From positions 66,198,308 to 66,262,307 of the forward strand of contig NC_134454.1 of the NCBI RefSeq assembly GCF_030867145.1: a DNA stretch of 64,000 nucleotides, written 5' to 3'. This stretch comes from Opisthocomus hoazin. Lineage: Eukaryota > Chordata > Aves > Opisthocomiformes > Opisthocomidae. The notes below the pieces were generated by a model, which had not been told where the DNA came from, did not search any database, and saw nothing but the letters and a program-made list of their open reading frames with translations. The position numbers and the translations under genes are program-made. This document shows positions 34,422-46,400 of this stretch, piece after piece. Position 1 is the first letter of the stretch, and the number at the start of each line of letters is the position of its first letter.

Positions 34422-37400
34422 CTGAAAAAAAAAAAAAAAAAAGAAAATGAGTCTCATATGCCATGGTAATGAAACATGTCTCATATTTCATGTCATTTTA
34501 TTTAAGCTTACAGTTCAAAATAACCAAATGCTATATGAATGTAGACAATGAAACACTACAGATTTGCAGACTACATTGTTGATGTGAGTTGAACATGTAC
34601 CTGGATGCTACAAGAAATTAAACTACTGTGTTAGCCTTGAAATAATTTTGCCCCAAAGGTATTGCAAATAAGCAAAAGAGAAAACTGAACTTTAAGCCAT
34701 TAACATCAGACTAATTCACTGGTCATGCCAAAAAAAGCAAATGCAGTACAGATGATACATTCCAGTTTAAATATTAGAATATTAGAAATGGCATTTGTGA
34801 TAAATTCAAACTATCGAAGTCTTTAACAAAAAACACTGGGAGCCATTTTTGGGTGTGACACTTCCTGAGGTCACCTCCAGCTTGAATTTTCCTATGACTC
34901 AACATTGTCATTCTTGGAACAGGTTTGGCTTGGCAAACAGAGGCAGGCCTAAGTGGTCTACACAAGACAGGGAAAACATGGCTGTGGTTCAGCTTCTCAG
35001 GGTGTACTACTGCAAATTCATGTTCAGCCTGGGTAGTAAAATCTTGCAGAATGCCATGACAGATTCATCCAGTTTAAATTGTTACTACTGCCAGCTGTCA
35101 TCCCACCTTTCTCCCTGAGCTGCTCCCCCTTACATGGCAACAGACAGAACTAGTCGCACGCTCTGCGCTTCAGTTGTGCCGTTTTGGAGGTGCAGTTTCT
35201 TATCCCATCAGTGGACACCTGATGTTGCTACCTACTGAATCCTTTGTAGTAAAGGCAGTGGTTTTTACATCTGTCTAGCATTGCAGAGAAAGTTTTCGGT
35301 ACAGACTGTCGAGAGAGCCAAAGTGGCAATAACCCTTCCAAATCATCGTCTGCACAGAATGTCCTAGACCTAACCCAACACACAACAGTATCTTAAGACT
35401 TACATGCAATTATCTAGTCACTGGTCACGAAGAATATTTTTATTAGACATATGTATTAGACACACGTGATAATATGCATGCCTAATGCATGTTTTACCGA
35501 GAACATTGCAAAATCAAGCATAGCAAAGTCACTTTGGGAGAGATGATATTCAGTCAAAAACTGCAGAACCTGTCCAAGCGGCAACAAGACAGAGTGGGAC
35601 TATCATTACATCATCATCGGCATTATCACATGCATAAAGAATGTGCTGTTACACAAAAAAATATTCTCAGTTATGAGAAATGAAACAGCCTCTAATTGTC
35701 TTAGCATGCAAATACAACTTCTCCTTCAGCTCCTTTTCAAACTATGAATTCCTCATCAAACAAAAAGCAAAGCCCAAACAGAGCCAACATGACAAAAGGA
35801 AACTTCATTATAAATGTCACAGACAAAATTCTGTAAGGACAGGAATATCAATAAGTAAAAAACATGCTACCAGTATTTTCAAAGGTTTAACATGCTTTCT
35901 GCTCCTGTATAGTGTGTTGGAGGGTTACGCCCATCCCTTGTCTACATCAGTAAGAGAAGTAGGACCGTTCTTGGTCCAGTGAGGAAAAACAAGTACAGAA
36001 TTACGTACTGTGCTCAAAACCAAGCCATCTTCTAGTCAGAACAACTTTACCTCCATTTAGTTTTCCTGTGTGCCTTTGGGCTTTATATTTCACTCAAAAG
36101 ATTATGCCGTGTTTTCAGTTTGTTTTACAAAACCGTTCACATGATGTTGTGGGTGGCTGGTGTTTTTTGTTGTTGTTTTTTTGTTTTTTTGTTTTTTGTT
36201 TTTTTTCAGAAAACTGCAATGCAATAGAGTCAACTCTATCAACATTCTCAAGCCAGTGAATTAATTTTTAACAAGCTTTGCAACTTTAAGGGTGGCTACA
36301 GTGCTTGTCCAAATGCCTCGTTAGCCCATTTCCCTAAGAAAGTATGGCTTACATAACCCTGCTGTCCATTTCCCTGACCCCTGCCCAAATATCTTATGAG
36401 CTCACTAGACAGCTTCAGACAAATCTGATGCAGAAGCAGCCTGGAAGGCAGCCCCTGCACAGCTGCAGCCCTGAAGCCACGGCTGCTGCAGCCCCCCAGC
36501 TGGCTCGCCAGCCAGGCAGCCTGGAGGTGGGTGCCATGGCCAGGCAGGGGCCAGCCAGCCTGGAAGCAGCTCCTGCCATCGCCCGTCGGCTGGCGCGGAG
36601 GCAGCCAGGACACGCAGGAACCGCAGGACGGAGACAGAGGCTGGTGTAACAGGAGAGCAGGTGTGAGGGGCAATGGCTGGTGTTCAGAGAACTTGTTTCT
36701 CAGGACACAAGTTACACAACTGAGTGACAGTAAAGCTTGTGAAACACTCACATTTCATCCTGAATGACAACATTAGGCCTGTTTTTTTGTCTTTAAGAGT
36801 GTGAAAAACATCCAGAATTCAAAAAAATGATGCAACTTATTAACGCTTCAGCCTACATCATCTATTTTCATGTTAGGTGGAAGGAAATTAAAAGCATCAT
36901 CCCAGAATGTAAGAATGGTTCTGGAAAAGGTACTTGTAATCTACTTAAAAACTAAAGATTCTGCTCTCAGAAAAAGCGCACCATAAAAATGAACTGGTAT
37001 GGGCTGTTAATTATATGACCACAGTACCTGAATTATTTTATCTCCAGGTTGCAACAGCTTAGATGCTGGTCCTTCTGGTTGCACTCTGGTTACAAATATA
37101 CCCTTGAAAAACAGACACAGAAAACATTTTTTGACAACTTATCTCGTTAATAATAGGGTAGCAAGAAACATGTAATTCAAAACATATTTTCAATCTTCCA
37201 TCCTAAGTAGAAGAGAATGCTGTATTATTGTACAGGTCTACTGGCTTTTGTGACTGCTTTCCTTCTCTGATGTTAAATCCAAGAGAACTGCCTTTAAAGG
37301 AGTACTGAAGGGCAAATTCTGATCTGCCTTTAATTTGGCAGCTGCATACATCAAGGTGAACTATCAACCACCAGAAACAAGGCCGTAGGCTAAATCATGT

Positions 37401-40400
37401 TCTCTTTTAAGAAGCTTCCTAATTATAAACTCCATAATTCACTATCTCAAATCTGCTGAATAATATCTGGAACTGTGCAAGACACCACTTAGCTAGAATA
37501 ATCCTCTGTGTTGTCACATGAGCACTGCGGTCACCTACAACCTCGATTTTCCATATCATTTGTCCCCATTCTTCTCCCTTCCAATCCTGGAGTTTAGTGG
37601 CTTGTGGAATATATGTGCTCCCGCCTGCCCCCCCCCCCACCCCCCTTGCTAAGCACTAGAAATACTATCAATCAAAATGATTTTAAGATGCATTAGTATA
37701 AAATACTCACATCATCTTCAGGTCTGAATGGATTACCTCTACCACCAACTCCTCCTGATATACTAAATCCAAGTTCTGGATCCTTGTCAATTCTCACTCG
37801 AATCTAAGTAGTTAGAACCAAAGTTAGATGAACTGGCTGAAAATCTGCATTCAAAGCTACTGTAATGACATTATTACTGAGGAATTCAGGTGAAGCTTTG
37901 AAAAGAAAAAAACTCAAAACCCACATTTATCACAGTTCAAAAGAGTATTATATCTTGTGTTATTAATTCCAATAAAACAGCATCACATATTCTACATAAG
38001 TTTTACTCCAATATCACTATTATTATAATCATAGTCCATGTGGGCTTTAAATTCAGAGATACTTTGATACTATGTAAATGAATTTAATGCTCCCAGAAAA
38101 TATACACGTTCCAATGAAAGAACCTGTTCCTCCTATTTCTTTGTTACCTTCAGGTGAATTTTAAAAATCAAACCTTGTTCCTACTTTCACTCTAAGTTCT
38201 GTGTAGCCAAGGCTGTCTCCCCTTTCTCTTGCTGGAATAGTTAACTAGAAAACTTATCTTACACAAGAACTGGATATTCTCATTCTAGTACAGAATGAAA
38301 ACGTAGTTTTCATTATTTTCTCATAACACCCAAAAAAATACAGAGGAACCATCCTGTGTCCAAAAGCAGAAAGAAAGTTGCCATTAAATTGTGTAAGAAT
38401 TTCTAATCCATATCTGTCTATCATAAATAAAACTGATAGTTATCAGGCATGCATCAGATGCTCACACTTTTTTTTATCCTGGCTTTTATTTATGGATGCA
38501 CATTTCTACATTTGCAGGTTTTTGAACCATTCTGGATAGCAATGAATAGATGCAAAGTAGTCTAAGCTGTACTGCTACTTTGTATTTTTTCAGTTTCTAG
38601 ATAAATAATGAGTTGGTGATCAGTAAGCGTAGTTGAGAAATAAATTTCTAGCTCAGTAAAAAGATGTAAGTTTTAAGTTTCTGGTACATTCTGTTAAAGA
38701 TCTACCACATTTCTCTCTCATAATAAAGAGTGATAAAAACTTTTCACATAAAAGGTAAAAAGAGCTCAAAATGAGAAGGAATGTGTGATTTCAGTAGTGA
38801 AATTGCACTGAGAGAACTCTGTCTTTTGCTGGAGATAAATTCCTATATGATTTCTGTCACCGCCTACAGAGAAATGGCAACAACAGAAAACAATCTAACA
38901 ATTCACTGCCACTGACAAACAGATGTCATATTGTCCAGTTAGATTTTATTCTTACCTCTTGCTTTGCCAATTCGTGGCTTTGTCTGGTAGAGCACTGGGA
39001 CTGGGTATAGGGAGGTTGGTGGGCAACTTTCAACATCAGATAATCAATTAATTGCTCTCTAGATGGATGTCTTGCTACTGATGATTGAGGAGGGAGATGA
39101 TGGACTTGGCTGTAGTTTGCCTGAGGTCTTTGAGGCTGGCACATTTGTCCATTTGTCAAAGGTATCTGAATAAAACATGAACACTTTACGTCATAAATTT
39201 TATAAGCAGCAATCCTTAATTCCTCCTTTATTATTTCAATATTTTTCCTACTTGACTGCTTGTAATTTTAGGAACATTACTAAAACTACTCTTCTGGATC
39301 ATGTACTATTACACTCAATATTCCTTATAGTCATCAGCTCTGATCTCCTGAGAAGAAATCTGAAAAACAAAACTTAACTTTGAGTGCTAATCTACCAGAA
39401 CAGACTAGACAGTCTTTGCTTTTAGCACTTGTTTCCCCTGAGTTATCCCAACCATTATTTTCTAGCAGTGCAACTGACAGTATTGACACTTGGTAGATAT
39501 CATTATAGTCTGCACTTCTATTGCATAAAATTCAGAGATTTTGTAACAATTCCCAGTAGATCATACACAAAATAGAACTCCCAGACAGCTATCAGACAGG
39601 AATTATATGCTTTCTAAGCATCTTTTAGTGACCACTTCACAAGAAAATCTTCTCAGCAAATTCACGTACAAGTTCCAGATTTTAGTATCAAAACTGTAAT
39701 GACGTGTCCAATAAGTGTTTTTCTTTTGTTGACACATCTGTCACTGATTTGATAGGTATAATGACGACAAACAGCAGTAAGGCACACAACGGTCAAGACA
39801 TATAGTGCATTCAAACCATGTCACCAAGAAACATGCTGGAGATGACATTCCTTACTGAAGCCTCTGTTACTGTTCAGCTCTGCAGCCCTGTGTTGAGATG
39901 GGCAGCCTTCTCCCTGCTCACCTGCATACCTCGCACTCTTATGTAGCCTACGCAGTCACTCATCCATCTGTATGACTGCCACATTCCAAAAATGCTACAG
40001 ACTTGGGTTACAGATTTTTTTCTGCCTGCCACCATTATCTCACTAGTTATAGAATACAAGGATGTTAAAATACTCTCTCTCAGTATTATAAATAAATGAA
40101 GTGTGCAAATCTCAACCTTTAACCATGCTATGTGAATGGACACATATCAGAACCTATTCTGTTAAGAGGAGTTTTTTAGTGTCAAAAGTGATTCTGTGAA
40201 ATGGTAATGTGTGTATGTATACATTTTTTTAGCTTATTTACAGATTGGATGTATTCAATTTACATAATTTTCTGAAAACATACAGCATGACAGAAAAACT
40301 ATTTTTTGTTGCACTGTCAGAGGTGGAGTTTACATAGGCAACATGTATGGACAGCTATGCAAATTCCCTATAACCAATGTCTGTAGAAATGCAAGTGAAA

Positions 40401-43400
40401 TTGCTGAAGTTATAAAAAGATAATCAGTTGCTGCATTGTAGTAATTTATAAGCATCCATTTAGTTTCACCGCAGTAAGCCCTGCCTGTACAGGTCTTTAG
40501 AGATGAATACCAAATGTCTCCTACAAATTCTAGTTTATCATCAGCATTTCATCACAACAGATTTCAAGTTTGGTCTTTAAAAGGTTTAATCAGCTTCAGA
40601 CTGCTTTCCTGAACTCATCTCTCATATTCCAATTTCCACTTGTAATTACATCTTTTGCTGCAAATTTCTTCTTTCAAAGCTCCTGCTGCAGAAAAATGAG
40701 AACTATTCCCCTTCATACAGTTAATTATTTTGTCTTCCAAAAGGAGGATGCTACTTCATTTATGCCACCTCTGATACCTGGGAATTACATTTTAAAGAAG
40801 CCCCAGTTCCAACTGCTATACCAGCATATGTTTCTACAACTAATAAAAACCGATATCCTTACAAATAATAATAAATACATCCTACCCACAGTGTCATATA
40901 GATAATTACCTGCACAGCTATTTTCTTCATACTGTCTGGAGGAACATCTTTGAGACTATGTGTGGCAGATGAGTAATTCTGCTGTGCTGAAATGAATACT
41001 TCATCCTGGCACTGGTCTCCTGAAGTAGAAGCCTGGGGATGCTTTAAATAGAATGGAGCAGTAAAGATGACTGTCTTCATATAATTCAAACTAAAAAATT
41101 CTCCTAAGAAGCCCACAATAAAACATTTTAAGGCCTTTATCATCTTTGATTAACTAGTACATTATTTATGCAGAAAATCTTACTAGCCGAGACATTACCC
41201 ATAAAATATTGATAGATATTTACAAAAACTAGGAACTGAAGAGGTGTCTTGATCACCAATAAACTGATAGAAAAGTCAACAAATGCTAAGGACTGCCTAT
41301 TCAAGGATTCATATGGTTAAAAGAAGCCTGCTGTTGACTTTATCCTGCTCACTATGGATACTGTAACATCACTCAGGACGCTAACAGTTAAAGAGTAATT
41401 TCCTCACATTTTCTTACAAAGTAAAATATTAATTTTCTTGAATGCCTGAAGTATCTTACAGTACAGTTTCCATGATCAGAATTTGTTTGAGGGAGGAAAA
41501 AGCATAATAATATTTTGTTCAAGCCTTTATCAATCTAGGTTAAATTCAGAATGGTAATCTCTTGTTCACATATGTACAATGAAACCAGACAGTTTTACAT
41601 ATGTTCAACCATCTATAAAAGCCAGTTAGAAAACTCAACTTCATGACATTAAATTGAACAGCCTTGCAATAAGTTTAAGGCATATGAAGTGAAGGCAAAG
41701 TATTTGACTTAATGCCTGTAAAAAAAATTCCAGCACACAAATGATATTCTTTTTATTGAAAGCATTGGCCATATGTAAAAGGATAACTCTGTCAATTTAT
41801 GGACACCTCTCACAGTTTATTCTTTCCCCCTCTATATATTGCAATAGCCTCCTGTAGGTACTCACTCGAACAATGTGCACACCAGAACCTCTTCCGTCTG
41901 CAACACTCAAGGCAACACTACCCTGGCTGCCATGCAGATCCCTAGAGCTGCCATAGTGAAAGCTGCTAACTGCAGCATAATTGGAATTAAAGGACCTAGA
42001 CAGCATGCTCTGAATAAAGAGGGGACAGATTTAACACAGAGATTAGTGCAGCATGCATAAACCACAGGACATGTTATACATAGACTAATACAAACATATT
42101 CCATTGTCATGCAAGATAAATCCATGCAAGAATAGTACCACTGTGATGTATACAACACAACTCAGTGACCCCTATTTACCTTTATTTACTGTAAATCAGC
42201 ATGCAATCAGCAGTTAACATGCAGAATTACATGTAAATAAAGTAATACAAATGTTCATGTGTCTAGAAAAACAACAAAGGTGCACAGCTTATGAAAATTT
42301 GTAGGTTTTCATTGAGTTTGCCACACAACAGATCTGTTGGTAGGAAGAGAAGCTGGGAGTCAAGATAAACACCTGTGGAAAACCATCTAATTGCCAGCTA
42401 TTATTTTGTTTCACACCCCCCCCCCCCATTACTGTTACAGTACAAATAAAAATTTACACAGAGACAGAGATTTGACTGTTTGACTGGGTTTTCTTGCTAT
42501 TGCAATGCTGTCTACATCATCAATGCATTCCAATAACACCTGACATTCAAGAACGTGAACAGTCCTCACTTAAAGAAATGGAGGCTTGAAAGAAGCCTTG
42601 AAGTCCACCCGTGCCACTGTAGGCAATCAAACAGGTAACATGAGCTCAAGGACAGAAGTGATAGTCGTTTGGTTTTGAGCTTCATTACCCTGCAAACCTG
42701 TCCTCTGCAACATTGGCACGGGTAATAGAAAGAAAGCAGTAGACATTACCCTTTTGTCACCATAGACTTTTGTCGTTGTAAGAACAAAACAAAACAAAGA
42801 GACTGCATCAAAGAAGAAAAGGAAAACCCTCCATGTGCACCCTGATAAATGAAAGAAACCTATCTTGAAAAAGTGACAAAGACCCATGAAAAAAGATGAT
42901 CATAGTGAAACATCTACCACAAGGCATCAAAACCCAGCAAATTCAAAGTTTTTGGGTTTTTTTATGAAGTTTCAAATTTTTCCAAGTAAAAAAAAGAAAA
43001 AAGTTCGAAATACGTATCACTTGACTAAGGTACTGCAACAAGTCTTACATGAATAAATACATTTTGGTATTGGTCTGTTGACTGCATATACTATTCTGAT
43101 TTTGAAAACAGTCATTAGTCCTCAGACGGACATTTGCTCTTTCATACCAGCTTTACCTTGTGAAACTAAAACTACTTTAATAATCAAAATCATATGCCTC
43201 TGCATATTCATACTCCCCAGATGCCCTGGTAGCACCATCATTGGAAACTCCCTTGGAAAACAGTATTTACTGACAATACTTGTCTTCTCTTGGCCAAGGC
43301 TCTTGGATAACCTTGCACTGAATGGCACAGTGACTCTTCTTCATGCCGCTCTTCTACACCTCCCCTGTTCTCTAGTCAATGGATTTTTCAAGCTTCCAGA

Positions 43401-46400
43401 AAAGTCTCCAGAGGCTTTCCACCTCTTGGGAGGAGAAGACTGTACAGGGATTCAAGTCTCTCTTTACCAAACATTCAATCTGAGCTTACTGCTCCCGTAA
43501 GTTTCAGGCCAAGTACCCAGACGAAACTGACAAAGACAGCTTTCCTTAGCTCCTTAGCGCTTCAAAACATCTTCCCGTAACTCTTCTCAAAATAGTCTCT
43601 ATAATTAGCCACGTGGCCTTCTTCCCCACTTGAACAGGCAACTCCCTGAAGTCTCCTTACAAGAAGCTCCTCTCAGGGACTCCTATATTCCCCCATCTTC
43701 TGTAAGTGGCAAAAAGACAGATAAAAATAGAAGGAATGCATAGTGAGACTAGAAAGTTATTTTCCAAAAGTGTCGCTAGCAGACCATCTTACTACAAAGA
43801 TACCTAGATTCACCAGATTCACTCTTCTCTTAGAAGGACCCAAACAGATGGTCAATAAATAGTGTCAATAGATCTGCAAATGGTAGTAGAACCTTGCTAA
43901 AATTTGTAGAGCCACAAAATTGTCCATCAGAAATTAAGATTTCAGTTAACTCCATTTACTGAGTTTCAAGGCAATTACATCGCCTGAGAGCAGTTTTATT
44001 GAAGGGTTTATAAATTCTCCTTTCTGGGTAGAGACTTTTTCCAAAGTACAAAAAAATTATTGTGCAACTGATGAAGGGAAAACACGAGAAGTACTGCAAA
44101 CACATTTTTTCTCCTGCAGAACAAATACTATTTAAAATTACATGGAGTTGTAAGAAAGGTTTAGTTTAACACAAGAAGAGATTCCTAGTGACAAATCTAG
44201 GAAGTACTTTTCCTCTACTTATTTTTAGCTGGGAAGAGAGAAACTGAGGCTTTTGGAGTGCGAAAACTATTCCTTTAAATTTTGCTTCTCAATATGAGTA
44301 TGATGAAGGCTGTACATTTCCTAATGAGGGTCCTGAAGACTGCTGCACCAGAGAAGACACTCGGGAAATCTGAATATACAGAAGCCATAAAACCCACTGA
44401 TTTTTATTCCAATTCATTAAAAATTAAATATGGAATAAGTGTATGGTCTAAACTTCAGATTAACTATGAATGTTAATTCCAAGCACCAACTTCATTCTCC
44501 ACCTGATTTGCTACAGTGTCTTAGGGCATAATGGCCTGCAAAATGATAATTCAAATATATGAGGCTTGAGAAATCTCATTTCAGTTAAACTTCTATACAC
44601 TAACCAATATACATGCCATGTTCCACTATATTTTTGTGAAAGTTTACTAGAAATAAGTTATTCAACCGTGAAGAACACATATTAAAAGCTACAATACATC
44701 AAGAAAAAATAGCTATGTATAAAGTAAAAAAAAATATTCAGCGTGTAAATCAGGATTTGTAGTCAAAATCGGCCTCTAATGGAATAAGGTTAGACAGGCA
44801 GCTAGTAGCATAGTGGAGGGCTTTACTTACATTCTTTTTGAATGCTAAGAGTCAGAAAACATTCTCCATTTTGCAGCTTACAAGACAGTATCAGATCTCA
44901 AAAGGGTGTCTTTAGGGAATTGCAGTGCCTTCACACATTTACTTAGGCGCAAGACAATAAACAGTGGAATGTACCCAGGAGAATTTCTATTAGATAATAC
45001 TGTTGTAATTTTAAGACAAGCTGGATTGTGTCACAACAATCCATGAAATTTTGGAATAGCACACGAACTAAGAAAATCAAGTATCTGCACAGAATACGAC
45101 TCTACATCCTACTTATCTTGGTATAGCCTTAACTGCTAACTTAACTGCTAAGCCTTAGTCTTTTCATTTATTTATTTAACAGCACTTAGAATCACTTGCC
45201 AGTTAAAAGCGGACATAAGTTATCCTTTGAGGCTATATTAAATGTATAGAAATCCTTCCACTTTTCATTCCCACCTTGACTACCTAAGATTCTTTAAAAA
45301 AAGTTAGCTCAAGGTATTCTGGAACACTTGAAATGCCTATAATTAACACTTCAAGCCTTTTGGAATAAAAGCACACAAGTGATAAAAAGCTGTGTTTGAA
45401 ATCTGATAGAGTTGTAGCAAGGTACCAGTTTATGCCAAAGAAGAACAACTTAAATGTTACGAAACTAATTCTTCAGTCATGAGAGAGGGAAAAAAAGGCA
45501 TGAATTTAGGTCTCTGATCCTACCAAAAAAATGTCTTCAACAAGTGACAGCATGCCTATTGAAGAGTTACACATGGAAAATTACATATAATTTAAATTCT
45601 ACTGTCATAAAATGCTGGCAAGGTCAAAACTTGTTTACATTCCAAATGCACAAGAACTTTATCCCTTCTAAACTGTGATGTACTGACTTTTGAACTCCAC
45701 AAAACATGATTGTAACACATTGATGGTTCAGTAGTCCATCCAAAATGGAGAAAACAAAATAAAATCAGAATTTAAAACTAACAACTATTGAATGGTTAGC
45801 ATTCCTGTAATTTATCAGTGTCAACAGTCTTCAGGCTATAATCTTATAAACACTTAAGCACTCAGATCCAATGAAGTTACTTTCCTTGACATACTGAAGC
45901 AAGCTTAACTTAGAAAAAATCTGAGGGCATATGAATATCTTTGCAAGTTAGGTATGTAGCATAAAATATTAATTCAAAGAAAACTTTCAACCTTTGGTTA
46001 AAACTGCAATTGTCTGCCAATACTGAAACACTTCGACTTTTTTCTTTCAATAAGGCACTGTACACTGGCAACTTTGAGAATAAAATCACCTATTCTGATT
46101 TCTGAATTGGAAAGTAGGAATCAATCTTTATGACCTCTTTTCTGAAAGCTCTGTCATTTTAGACAAATAGTAGATAAAAAAGTAAGAGGATTTCATTCCA
46201 GATGAAATTAGAATTGAAAGCAAACACGCACCTGATGAACTCCAAAGAGATCCACAACAAAAAAAGAAAATATACATATGTAAGGAAAGGACAGAGTCAG
46301 GCACAGTAACTGTTTCTGCCTACTCAGCATACAGAAATATAATAGATACTTGCAGAAAACTGTTCCAGATATTTATTACTGCAATTTACAGATGAGAAAT

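Larger units (their letters stand above)
34422..37027 (-). other. ERBIN: Last ERBIN intron, with a GC-rich patch
   Basis: 2.6 kb. It includes a G/T-rich run at about 36161-36207 and a GC-rich patch at about 36400-36690. I see no exon. Confidence 0.7.
37103..38955 (-). other. ERBIN: Two ERBIN introns flanking the first PDZ exon
   Basis: Intron sequences 37103-37710 and 37804-38955 hold no recognised element except the C-run at 37628-37645 (C11-A-C6, so G-rich in the transcript). Confidence 0.7.

Noticed and set aside
36296..36751. 151-codon minus-strand open frame in the last ERBIN intron
   Set aside because: It is mostly the GC-rich patch, with an open frame on the other strand as well; no splice-compatible link to ERBIN and no known domain.
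43078..43500. 140-codon plus-strand open frame
   Set aside because: No recognisable domain, lies antisense in an ERBIN intron, and composition is ordinary for non-coding DNA.
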